Source of the DNA: Micropterus salmoides
Lineage: Eukaryota; Chordata; Actinopteri; Centrarchiformes; Centrarchidae
Direction of reading: 5' to 3'
Assembly: GCF_014851395.1 (NCBI RefSeq)
Contig: NW_024040485.1
Coordinates: 19,785,276-19,849,275, forward strand
DNA length: 64,000 nt
Positions 1 to 12,800 of this stretch are shown in pieces; the stretch's first letter is position 1, and every line of letters begins with the position of its first letter. The position numbers were made by a program, and so were the translations under genes. Under the pieces are notes generated by a model that made no database searches, had not been told where the DNA came from, and saw only the letters and a list, made by a program, of their open reading frames with translations.

Positions 1-1544
1 CATTATAAGTAGCAAGCTGACTGATTGCAATAAATAGTATTTGGCTTTTTTTAATTAGAACTTTTATTGTGATTTATTTCTATTTGTGTGTAATGCTGAT
101 ATAAAAAAAGAATAACTTTTTAATTGGTGGTTGACTCCTCAGTTTCCAGTTGGTTAATTGCACAGTTGATTTGTTAATATAGATATTTATTTTTAAATCA
201 GTGGAAAAAAATTTACTCTACAACAGTTACATCTGGCTTAGCCTAATTAATCAAGTTGCTATATGAACTATTTAACTACTTTAGGGTGAATGTTCATGGG
301 TGTGTGTTTTAGGATATAAATACCTTTTATCTTACTCCCGCAACCTTTTGTTGACCTTATTGCTCTCTGTGTGATGTTCAAAGAATGATATCAAAGCAGA
401 GAACAAGGGTTCTCATCTCTGCACCAGACTTCTCAACAAAACAGCCTGTATCGAGCTCTGCAGCGCAGACAGACAATGTTGAGTCAATGCACAGACACCC
501 TTTCACCCACTCACAGATGCCTGATTAATGAAGGCCAGTGTCCAGCTCCCTCTTGTGGCTAGGATAACAAATGCTTGAAAGACTTTCCGCTGCCTCTCTG
601 CTGAGAAGCGGCCTGTTTCAAACTGCAGAATCTGATGACAAATATGGCTCATTTACAGAAAATAAACTGCAATAATGACATACACATTACTTGAGACTGC
701 TGTGAATTAATGGAATTGCATTTGTAAATGTGTGTATTTGTGTGTATATGCGTGGGCATGTGTATAATGATATGCATTTATTTCAATGAGTGCATTCAGA
801 GCCACACTCGACAACATTAGCAGTCAATTATATAATGCCATTTAATAGCAATACTCCAAAGATTGATGGTTATTATAACAGCAGTATCTTAGCAACTGCA
901 AAAACTCAACAGGCATCAGTCAAATGAGAAGGCTCAGTTCTGGCTGAGATCAGGCCTGTGACTCTACTCTAATAACAAGAAACAGCTGAGCTCAGCAGTC
1001 AGCCAAAGTCACGTAAATACTGTACATACATCTTATTCACAGCATTGTCACCGAGAAAACCCAAAAAAAATCTCACACCTCAAACACAGTCGTGTCTCAG
1101 AAGAGCTTGAAGGATCCCCCCTCGAAACCAAACGGACACGCTATACCTTCAGGATGATTATTTACACTATTCACAAATGATACAGAACAGCTCATTTTCA
1201 AAATGCAAAAAAAGAACATTTTTGTGCTTTTCCTTATTACTGCACAGTATAATGACTATAAACAAACAAACAAAAAAGAATGAGTACATTCATTCACTCA
1301 GGATGTTGACATGTATTTTCAAGATCCTCCAGTATGGCAGTTGGTTGGAAATGACAGACAGACAATCACTAGACTACAGAATAAGACGAAAAGCCCAGAA
1401 TCAGCAAAAACAAAAAATGAGATACACAGTGTTCTCACAGCATTTCACTCCATTTGAAGGTTTGCTTATGAACTACTTCTAAATCATTATTATTACATAT
1501 TGGCTATTATATTATAATAAACATTCAAGTTCAAAGTGTCTGCA
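1..1544. other. Non-coding flank, no gene seen
   Basis: AT-rich sequence with only short, unconvincing reading frames. I see no conserved protein motif, RNA gene or clear transposon end. It lies downstream of sema6b. Part of it (about 1,050-1,540) could belong to a longer sema6b 3' UTR, because weak minus-strand poly(A)-like signals occur here. Confidence 0.5.
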
Positions 1545-3804
1545 TTTATTCTTACATATTTACAGTATATAAGTGTGGCATGATGTGTCAGAGTAGTTTA
1601 TAAACAGACCCTCAAACACTGTTGGTTTCAGCATTCAGTGTCAGTGGCATCCGGGGCAGACAGAGGGGTGGGGGCTGAAAAAATGATTTCAACAGTACAA
1701 GCCGACATCTAGATACAAAAATAAAACATTCAGCATGTAAGGTCAAAGGCATACATATCACAAGTATACTGCAACAAGTGAGTTATCCGACACCGCAGTA
1801 CATGACGTGCACTGCTGATGGAAGTGGTCTTCATGGCACTTTTGAAACAAGTTTCTGTCTTGCTTCACTAATCAGGCATCATTTTATCATTCATATCTTG
1901 GTTTTGGCACACAGACGTGAAAAAAAAGACACTGGTAATACTTAGCGTCTTGGTGATTTCAATCTTAGAGTAGGTTGATGTGAAACTTCTATGAAAACAG
2001 ATTTTCATACATTAATAGCTATAATGAATTATAATAATTAATGTTTGTTTTTGTTTGCAAGCTTGTGCCTGATGTCATTTTTTTTGGAGTTACTGTTTGT
2101 CTTATCATTTTATCTAAATTAAAGTTTATTATGTACAGATAAACCATATATTGCTGCTCACTACAAGGTTAGCACAAACCAAAATGTGTCGACTACTGAC
2201 TGCGACTGAGAGCGAAAATCAAATCATCTGGTCAGTTCCCGCTTTTTCCCTACTGTTGTTGTTGGTGCATCTCATTTCATCAAGCCCTACCTGCTTTTTG
2301 TTTCTGTCTTGTTCATCTTGACTCTCTTCTTTTTTTTGACTTCCATCTCCTCACTAACCCACAGAAAAACAATGTTGTGTTGACCTAAACGCTGACCATT
2401 TCATGGCACGGGACACTTTCATGGGCTGAATATATGGTCCCATTTGCCTGCTGGGAACATTTCCATTACCCCTATTGGCTTTGAGTTAAGCCAGAGGTTT
2501 CCATCATCATGACTGTAACTGTCACTTTGTTCTGTGTCATGTCTGTGGGACCTTGACTAACTGTGGGCTTAAGGGGAAATTTGCCCTATAAAACCGGACT
2601 GTGTAAATGTCTATAATGCAACATTAATGGACGCGTGTGTGTGGAAAAACCCTAAGGTGACAGTGAAGGACAAGGTGTTCATATATTGCAGTCCATTTTT
2701 TTAATTCTCTAAAACACCTCTCTTTCTTTCTGTCCCGCAGTGTCAGCCCACTGTTCTGGTGCAATCTCCCCAGACGACCAACATGGAAGTTATTGGTCAT
2801 TAAAGAGTACATGGGGTGTAAGGAGGCAAATGAATAGAGCGATGGATGGCTCAGATGCTGTCATTACGGGGAGCATGCGGTTGGCAAAAATAGTGCTGAC
2901 ATTTCAGTGCTGCACTTTGCTCTCCAAAGATGTGAGTTATGGTCCCATATCCCTATGAGACAGTTTAGAGGCATTTGGCACACACACACCGTGCTTCCTG
3001 TGTACATAGAATACTAAATACCCTCACTCACCTGTACAAAAACATGTAGGCATGTACTGTATGTGCGCAGCAAAGAGGAAGAGTGAGAAAACGAACTAGA
3101 GAGAGGAGTTTTCTCATCATCCATTAGATTTGTGTTTACAGTTAGAATGACTTGTCTGATGAGTCACCTACAGCTTCAGATACTTTTACGATGTTCAGAA
3201 TTTGTAATTTCACTTCAAGTGCCTAGTTGGCAATCAGACCAACAGGTAATAGAGTGGAGAACAGATGGGCAGCAGTCTTGTTAATGTTATCCAAGAGGGG
3301 GGAAAGCATCCCACTCCTGCAGCAGTATCTGACTGGCTCTGCTTCCTCAGTTAATCTGCACAGAGAAGGCAGCCTCTAAATGCGTGTCCATCTTTGTCTC
3401 TGTCCACATCCTCTCTGCCTCACATTCTGCTTTCTTTCTTTCTTTGCACTCCATTCTCTCTCCTCCCTCTTCCTGCTGCCGCTGGAGGGAGAGGCAACTC
3501 TGCAATGCAGACACAGCAACAACCTCAGTCCATCTGACCAATTAATGTGAGCCAGGATATGAGTGGCAGACCCAGCAGCCAGTCATAAAGAGAGACTTTG
3601 CATGGGGTGAAAAGGGGTAGGGTGGTGGGGGGTTGCCTGAGAGACTGACAGAGGAGATTAGGAGGGCTGAATAACAAATAAAGATGTAGGGAGATGGGAA
3701 GGAAGAGGGGAATGGACTGAGTGAGGAGGAAAGAGAGATCTATGTAAACAAAACAGAGAGCTCTGGACATGGAAAAGCTCCCGTCCCCTTAATTTCCTCA
3801 AGAG
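1545..3804 (-). other. sema6b: Probable sema6b 3' UTR
   Basis: Sequence downstream of the sema6b stop codon at 3805-3807. A canonical minus-strand AATAAA lies at 1545-1550 (TTTATT on the plus strand), which would give a 3' UTR of about 2.2 kb. This end is inferred from the signal alone; earlier or later sites are possible. A purine-rich tract occupies about 3,650-3,745. None of the small reading frames here resembles a protein. Confidence 0.35.
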
Positions 3805-6800
3805 TCACTGGCCAGCCTGAGTCCTATCACTGCAGTTCTTCTTACTCATCAGCTGGCTGAGATCCACCAGCTCACCCAGCTCCCCTCGCTCCAGGGCCCC
3901 TCTCAGCAGGGCCCTGCTCAGCCCGGGGGCGTGTTGCTGGGACACGTAAGCTTGGCCACTGGGAGCGGGCATGGAGGGTGGAGGCAGAGGGACAGGGACC
4001 ATGCCATGGCTGCTGAGGATGTATCCTTCCGGGGCTGGCCAGCGCAATGGCAGCGGCTCACCATACTCCATGGGGGCGCTGGGTGCTGAGACCACCCTCC
4101 TGCGCTCAGGCGAGTCCTGGGGGGTCATGGGGTATACATATTCCCCTGCAGACTTCCTGAGAGGCGCTTTGGGTGTCCCCTTTCCTCCTTTTTCTTGCTT
4201 GCTCAGGCAGACATAGTGCTGGCGTGGCGTATCATTCCCTCGGCCCTCACCACTGTGTCTCCCGCCTCCCCCCTGCTGGAAGAGTCTGGTGGTCAGGTAG
4301 ACGGAGGGGGGTATGCGGCAGGGTGAACCCAGACCCACAGAGCCTCCCCCCAGGTACGTCTGGCTGGTGTCCCAGCCACCAGAGTTGGAGTCCGACAGTC
4401 GTAGGCCTCTGCGTTTCTGCTGGGGCGTGTGCTCCGGGGTGGGCAGGAAACCTGGGTCAAGTTCTCCTGACTTCACCCAGCCGTTGGGCATGACAAACAG
4501 GGTTTCACCGCCCTGAGAGCAGGGGCGCTCCCCTCCTCCCTGCCGCGTCACACTGAGCACAGAGCCTCCCATCCCGCCGGCATTACTCAGCAGGCCTCTT
4601 TCACGCCGCTGGATAGAGGACTGGGAGGCGTTGCCGTGGCGACGGTTGGTGGGCTTGTGGGCCATGATCCAGCACACAGCAATGCCAGAGAGCGCCGCCC
4701 CGATGGTGAACGCGGAGACTGCAGAAGCCACAAGCAGGTTGAGGGAGACCAAGCTCTCCGGTTCAATCAGCAAACTCTGCTGCAGAATTCCTGAGGATTA
4801 AGAGACACAATTATGCAGATGACATTTAGTAGAACAGCACAATGGACATCCTCTCTCAGTGTCTGTCCACAGGGTGCAGTTTAAAATTATTATTATTATT
4901 ACATATAGTGCTATTCTGCTACTAAATACTTAGTGCTTTCCACCTCACAAGATATAATGTATCATAATAAATCAATAACTATAATAACACTCATAAATGG
5001 TGATCATCGTGTTCAGCTATATACGATTATTTTCTGCGATGATTATCTTTAAAGGGAGCTTCTCTCCAGACTGGCCTTGAGGCTCAACAGGCTCCAGGTT
5101 GAGAGAGGCCTGCACTTGTCATCAGCTCAGACCACGGCAGCTGACTTTTCTTTTCTCCTCTCCTCTCCTCACACTTTCCATCCTGCAGCCTGGTAAGTGA
5201 GTCTCTCCTCGCAGCATACCATTACCTCAGTGTTTCCACCCAGCTCTAATCACTCCCATCTGCAGACACAGCAGCACATGTCTGTCCTGTCTTGGCCTCT
5301 GCTGTGCTTTCACTGCTTGGATTAGAGCCTGTCAGGTCTGCAGCCTGGCACCGCTGACTTCTACTGCTATCAGTTTCTGAAAGCAGGATAAACACTAGAA
5401 GCCCATCAGTTTAAAACAAATGTGTATGAGTTTGCTGTTGTCTTTTGGAAAGTCGGATCTAGCTAAATGGATTTTATGACTAAAACAGGCAGAACAGTTC
5501 TGAAAGAATATGCTGGAAAGGAAATAATTTTTTTCTGGGTTTCCACTGACTTGAATGTGAATTTCAGAGCAGGGTTCAAAGAGGCCCTCTCTGGCGCTGC
5601 TGAAGTGACATCTGAGCCTCATCACAGAAGTGACATCAGTTTTTTATGCTCAGCTATTTTCAGCTTGCTCACTGGTTACCCTCGGTCAGTCCTCTCTCAG
5701 ATGTTCAGCGTTGAGAGAACAAAGCCTCATAACCAGAAGGAAGTTCCATTTTCCGTTGTGCAGTGGTATTGTCTACCAGCAGTTACACTGCTCACATCCT
5801 CCCTAATTAAACTGTCTCACACCGGGAGCGTTTTGACCTGTAGGAAGTGAGGCTGAAACCAAAATCCCAGTTCAACTCTCACCTGATTCATCTCTGACAA
5901 AGACACCAAAACACTCTAAGTTGCTAATATCAAGGTTGAATGGATCTTGCTGAGCTGGGGAGGAAATCACATTACACTTTGGATAATTAAAATGTGCTAA
6001 ATTACAGTTAATGTCGCAAAATACTCTCTCACTCAGAAGTATGAGTTTTCTTCCCCCAGAACAAAATATTCAGTGACAAGTAGACAGGTGTAATGAGGGA
6101 TTCAGCCACTAGGTGGAGCTTGCCCTCAGTCCACCGTTCACAGCCAGAAGCATCCATGTCATAGTGCTGCAACCTACCATCACAGTCTCCTAGATGGGAG
6201 GTGGTGTTTCCATATTCCACATCTTGTTGAAAAGGCAGCCTGCATTCACAGAGAGATCACAAATAAGAACATCAAAGATTTCAATATGTCTCTTCATATA
6301 CGTTATCGTGCCTTTAACTTATTACAGTTTTTCTCAGTCGCTTTGGTGCATTTCTGGAATCATCCTTAACATTTGCAAAACAGTAAGTGCATTTCTCAAA
6401 ACAGGTAGTGCACAACACAGTGGATTACCTGCAAAAGCCCATTACTTGCTCAAAATCCTTAGTCTATCTCTCAAAAGCAAATCTTTATGTTATAGAACTT
6501 GTCAGTGCCATCAGAACGGCAAGTCCTTGTGTCTTGTTTATGAACAAGCAAGTCAAAATGTTTAGCCATCTTGTCAATATAACAGTGTACAGTGTAAAGT
6601 ATTTTCTGATGTATACTCTGGCTAAAATTTTGATGACAATGATTGAAAATGCACAAGGCTGCACTTTTTTTGTCTGGCATATATCACTTTCACCAGTACA
6701 AAGTTATACATTGCAGGAGAGAGGACAGGAATCACAGCTATGCTTTTACTGTTTGTACTGTAATTTGTTGACAGAGCATGTCATTGTAAGAAGAAAAGAA

Positions 6801-9800
6801 AGAGACAGGACTGTTGCATGGGATACAGTACATCCCTTTGGCTGACGTTCTGGTCTGTTTTATCACAGATTGTCTTCCACATCACAACAGATATCTTCAT
6901 CAATTCAGGGCACATTTACAAAAAAATTCAAATAGACATGTATAGAATGTCTATCTATATATACATACGGAAGCCCTAATCAAATATTCTTTTACTCTGT
7001 TTTCCTGTGATAATGGGATAAGTGTCTCGTGATTTCAAGATAACCATAATGGTAATTATAGTGCAGCTTGCATTATCATTGGTTAGCTCACTTGGTAGTG
7101 CACAGGACCTATAGGTTCGAGGTTGTGTGTTCAATCCTCACTGAAGACTAAATTTTTCTTTTTTATATTTTTCATAATCCTCTTCATCAAAGTTCTTATG
7201 AAAAGACTGTTTCACATGCTCACATTACTGTAAAGCATGTACTGGACATGTGCGTTCTTGGTCCACATCCATCAACCTATGGACTTGTCATTTCCCCATC
7301 ATTCCCAGGCAGAGGAAAGACCTTCTCATTCAGGGGAATCCATATAATGTTACACATTTCCTGATGGCTTTCCGAACCTTTGAAATAGCCTGTTGGGAAA
7401 TGTGTGATTGGATTCCCCTCAATCTCTTCATAACAATTTTGCTGAAGAGGATAATACACACAAAAGAAGAAAAAGAAAGTCTACAAGAACAGGAGTCAAA
7501 CTAATCAAACTGAGCCCTGTACTCTACCAACTGAACTAACCAGTGACACTGGTAATTGCTTTGAAATTATCCTAAAGAAACGCACCTGCCAGCCCCTGTA
7601 TTGAGCTATGGTTTGTTATCTCGTGATCACGAGAAAATTAATTATCCCATTCTCAGGGGAAAATGCTTTATATATATATATATATATTTATATTACTTCT
7701 CACTGCGTATTGTTACTGTTTACTGGTATTGAGTATTGGTATGAGTGTTGCAATTGTGATGTTGTTGTGGTCTATTCTTACTTTGTTTATGGTCCTTAAG
7801 AAACAACATTTCGCTTAGCTACAGTATATACTTGTAGGCAAAGGATATGAATAAAGTATTTTAACTTTGATTTTTGATAACGTGTTCAACCATTTTGCAT
7901 GTAGTGACTAATGCAATGAACTTATGCCTAGATGTTTTGGGGGGTAAGATTATTCAGCAGAGACTGGTATAATTCATTATGATCAGCAGGACATAAGCAA
8001 TTGATAATGTAGGAAACAGCAGACAATTGTACATAATCATTTGCATCAGTGTGTCAAGCCATTTGCAATTTGTTCAAAACAATGAGAAAGTGCTTTTATG
8101 ATGTGTACAAGTGACGAGATGATGTGAAGGTTGAACAATTAGTTTTGAGAATTTCAATTCTGATCTGACAAATGCACCAAAGCGACTGAGAAAACTGTAA
8201 CTATATAGCCTACAGTTATGTGATCTCTCATTGTGGTGTGTGATGAATGTTTACAGTCTTACATAACTTATACCTGACTGAAAATAACTGACTTTTTAAA
8301 TGAAAATGCTCACATTTGCCACAAAGTATGGAAGAAAATGTGGTGCTTCCAGGCCTCCTTGTGATTTCCTGTTTCGTAATGTTGAAAGTGAGATTCTTGT
8401 TTTTTTGTTATTCTAGTAAAACTGAGTAGTTAGTGAGTCTAGTGTTTTGAACCATTTGTCGGTGGGCGTGATGGAAAGCACTGAGAACAGGTAATTAATC
8501 TGAGGTAATGTTTTCATTTAACCGATGCAATTCGTCCAATGAGAGTGAGTGGAAGTTTGGTCCATCGTTTAAAATCATCTTCTTTTTTTTTAACAGAGGG
8601 GTGTAGTTGAGGTGGAAGAGATCTGACATCTTATCAGAAATGCCTAAATATTTTATGTTGCCAGTGTGAAGAGGGAAGCAGGAGTCTTGAGCTGCAGAAT
8701 CCCACACATCTAGAGATAGCGGTAGTATAGTTGATTTATTCCAGTTTATTGTGTAATGAGAGATTATTGAGAAGTTATTAATGATCAATGTTTCCTGTAG
8801 TAACACAGATGGATTTATACAGTGAGGAAAATAAGTATTTGAACACACTGCTATTTTGCAAGTTCTCCCACTTAGAAATCATGGAGGGGTCTGAAATTGT
8901 CATCGTAGGTGCATGTCCACTGTGAGAGACATAATCTAAAAAAAAAAAAATCCAGAAATCACAATGTATGATTTTTTAACTATTTATTTGTATGATACAG
9001 CTGCAAATAAGTATTTGAACACCTGTCTATCAACTAGAATTCTGACTCTCAAAGACCTGTTAGTCTGCCTTCAAAATGTCCACCTCCACTCCATTTATTA
9101 TCCTAAATTAGATGCACCTGTTTGAGGTCGTTAGCTGCATAAAGACACCTGCCCACCCCATACAATCAGTAAGAATCCAACTACTAACATGGCCAAGACC
9201 AAAGAGCTGTCCAAAGACACTAGAGACAAAATTGTACACCTCCACAAGGCTGGAAAGGGCTACGGGGAAATTGCCAAGCAGCTTGGTGAAAAAAGGTCCA
9301 CTGTTGGAGCAATCATTAGAAAATGGAAGAAGCTAAACATGACTGTTAATCTCCCTCGGACTGGGGCTCCATGCAAGATCTCACCTCGTGGGGTCTCAAT
9401 GATCCTAAGAAAGGTGAGAAATCAGCCCAGAACTACACGGGAGGAGCTGGTCAATGACCTGAAAAGAGCTTGGACCACCGTTTCCAAGGTTACTGTTGGT
9501 AATACACTAAGACGTCATGGTTTGAAATCATGCATGCAGAAGGTTCCCCTGCTTAAACCAGCACATGTCAAGGCCCGTCTTAAGTTTGCCAATGACCATT
9601 TGGATGATCCAGAGGAGTCGTGGGAGAAAGTCATGTGGTCAGATGAGACCAAAATAGAACTTTTTGGTCATAATTCCACTAACCGTGTTTGTAGGAAGAA
9701 GAATGATGAGTACCATCCCAAGAACACCATCCCTACTGTGAAGCATGGGGGTGGTAGCATCATGCTTTGGGGGTGTTTTTCTGCACATGGGACAGGGCGA

Positions 9801-12800
9801 CTGCACTGTATTAAGGAGAGGATGACCGGGGCCAAGTATTGCGAGATTTTGGGGAACAACCTCCTTCCCTCAGTTAGAGCATTGAAGCTGGGTCGAGGCC
9901 GGGTCTTCCAACATGACAATGACCCGAAGCACACAGCCAGGATAACCAAGGAGTGGCTCTGTAAGAAGCATATCAAGGTTCTGGCGTGGCGTAGCCAGTT
10001 TACAGACCTAAACCCAATAGAGAATCTTTGGAGGGAGCTCAAACTCCGTGTTTCTCAGCGACAGCCCAGAAACCTGACTGATCTAGAGAAGATCTGTGTG
10101 GAGGAGTGGGCCAAAATCCCTCCTGCAGTGTGTGCAAACCTGGTGAAAAACTACAGGAAACGTTTGACCTCTGTAATTGCAAACAAAGGCTACTGTACCA
10201 AATATTAACATTGATTTCCTCAGGTGTTCAAATACTTATTTGCAGCTGTATCATACAAATAAATAGTTAAAAAATCATACATTGTGATTTCTGGATTTTT
10301 TTTTTTAGATTATGTCTCTCACAGTGGACATGCACCTACGATGACAATTTCAGACCCCTCCATGATTTCTAAGTGGGAGAACTTGCAAAATAGCAGGGTG
10401 TTCAAATACTTATTTTCCTCACTGTAGATACAATAGATAGATATAGATACAACATAAAATAGATAGAATAGATACAATAATAAATAATCTATGCAGATGA
10501 AAGACTAATTTTATGTTGTGAGCTGGCATTCTGGATTCCATCAATTTTATTGTTTTTTTTGTATTATTGCTGCGAGTGGTTCGATGAAAATAGAAAATAG
10601 GGATGGTAAGAGTGGGAATCCTTGTCCGGTTCCCTGATGAAGTGTGAAGCTAGTTGAGGTTATCTGGTTTGTGATTACTAAGGCTCTAGGTGACGTGTAC
10701 AGTGTTCTTATCCAATGGATGAACGACTCTCAAAAACCAAACTTGCGCAGGTTGCTAAATAGAAAAGTCCAGTTTACTTTGTCAAACGCTTTTTCGGCAT
10801 CTAATGATATGATTATGGTTTTGTCTTGTCTTTGCTGCTATTGTTTGGCATTTTATTTAAGGCTGTATAGAGTTCTTCAGAAGTAAGAGGTGTGTCTAAA
10901 AGGTTGGCTTGTTCTCTAGGTAGTGTAGGTAGGTTCATGGTAGGTTGGCTAAGAAGTTGTCTATTTCTGATTTCTTTGGTTAGGTTCATGCTTTGAGGAA
11001 TAGACATTGCTATAAAAGAAAGATATTGTTTATGTCCTGCGGATTGTGGGTTATAGTATCTGTTGAGTATGGATGGAATAACTGCTTTCTCTTTTTTGCA
11101 TTGTAATTGGTTTGCTAGATATTTATTTGCTTTATTTATCACAATCCTGTCCTGAGCTTGTCTGTGTTATATTATTTTGGCCATGCCTTCTCGGTGTTTT
11201 GATTTTGGTTTCTCTGTGTCTGGGTTTCAGTCCTGTCTGTCTGTGGTCTTGTATCCAGTCTTCTACTTGTTTTGTGTGGTGGTTCTGATCTGTCCTGTTA
11301 TCTCGTTGTCTGCCTTAGTCTGCCAGTGCCCTGCTCGGCCAGCGCAGCTAGCCCTCCGCCTGTCCTGCCAGTGCCCTGCACTTTAGTTCTGTTCCTGTCC
11401 CTCATGTGTTAGTTTCCCACCACCATGCTTAGGTTCCGTCTGTTGGTTAGGTGTGATTTATGTTCTCTGCCAGTTTCAGTAATCAGATTTTTTTAATTCA
11501 GCTCTAGTCTCTGTTTAGCCTTCATTATTCATCCACATCTTATTTAGTATCTGTCTTGCCTCGTATCTTAGTTCTTAGTCCTGTACCTTAGTTCTTGTCT
11601 TAGTGTTCACTCCTGGTCGGTGTACTTCTGTGTTGTGCCAATGTCTGAGTTCTGCTTTACCTTAGCTTCTGTCTGTGTTCCTTGTTGGTGTTAGTTCATT
11701 TGTGATCTGTCCACTTGTTTATGTTACTCTGATGTTTAGTGTTGAGTAACTTGTGTTTGTCTTTCCCCCCTCAGTAATCTGCCTGCCAGCTATTCTCTGT
11801 TTTCCCTTCTGTCTCTCTGCCTCGTTAACCCTGATCCCAGTCACCTGTGTTGCTCCCGCCCTGCTTGTTAGTCACTGTGTATAAATGTCTGGTGTTTCTG
11901 TTCATTCCCTGTCTGGTCATTGTCGCATGTTAGTCCTGTCGGATTGCTACCATTTGGATGTACCAGTTCCTGTACTCGGGAGTTCTGTTCATGCCTGTTT
12001 GTCGTGCTTGGGATAAATAAACCCTGGAACTCAATCTCAGCTCACAGTGTCTTGCATTTGGGTTCACTCCTGCTGCACTCACTCAGCAGTCCGTGACAGA
12101 ATGACCGGACCAATTAAGAGCCCAGCAGACACTCTAAATGAGGAACAGACTGACGTGCTGAGGGAGCTTCTGACGCTGAGGAATATGTGGTATGGGGCTA
12201 GTCATGTTAGCCATAAGGCAGCTATCGTGTCCCTTGCCTGGAAGAGCCTGGCTGCTAAGCCAGGAGCAGCAGACTCTTTCCCTGGGTGGGCTTGTGACTT
12301 CCTCCACACCTTAGCCGATCCCCCAGCCAAGTCCTCATCAGTTCCTCAGTCCGTTAGCCTGGAAATGGCTAACACCCGGACCGCTAGCCTCCAGCCGTCC
12401 ATTCCCCGGCCTGCTAGCCCTCAAAGGACTTGTTCTCGGCCTGCTAGTTGCAGGTTGGGAAGCATCCTCCTGTCCTGCCCGGCTAGAGCTGCTAGTCCTC
12501 CGCCTGTCCTACCTGGATCCTGCTCGGCCAGCGCGGCTAGCCCTCCGCCTGTCCTGCCAGTGCCCTGCTCGGCCAGCGCGGCTAGCCTGTCCGTCTGCCT
12601 GCCCCACCTACCAAGGACTCAGGTACGATGACTCTCCTGGCCTACCTGACCACGAAGGCCAGGGAGTCAGAGGCAGCACGGGCAGCTAGCCTATGGCCTG
12701 ATAGCCTGGAGGCTAGGCATTCCCCAGAGTCCTCTTTTGAAGGGTTTTTCGGGTTCCCGTGGTGGTCATCGGAGGCGACAAGGTCACCATCAGAGACCCG

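Larger units (their letters stand above)
6325..8197 (+). mobile_element. Tc1/mariner-like non-autonomous element, copy 1, with internal palindrome
   Basis: An element of 1,873 bp with terminal inverted repeats of about 29 bp beginning CAGTTTTTCTCAGTCGCTTT, flanked by TA on both sides (6323-6324 and 8198-8199), as expected for Tc1/mariner insertion. No transposase frame is visible. The central part (about 6,990-7,660) is itself an imperfect long inverted repeat around about 7,375. Both arms carry the series: a CTCGTGAT motif, a GATAA motif, a tRNA-like block, a purine/pyrimidine run, and the motif ATNNTCCTCTTCA. A second copy of the family, in the opposite orientation and lacking one arm, lies at 17237-18590. 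Confidence 0.75.

Noticed and set aside
3971..4516. Plus-strand open frames opposite the last sema6b exon
   Set aside because: They are shadows of the GC-rich cytoplasmic-tail exon on the minus strand; codon texture and similarity belong to the minus strand.
7076..7148. Functional tRNA gene
   Set aside because: The anticodon stem does not pair and the sequence belongs to a repeated transposon.
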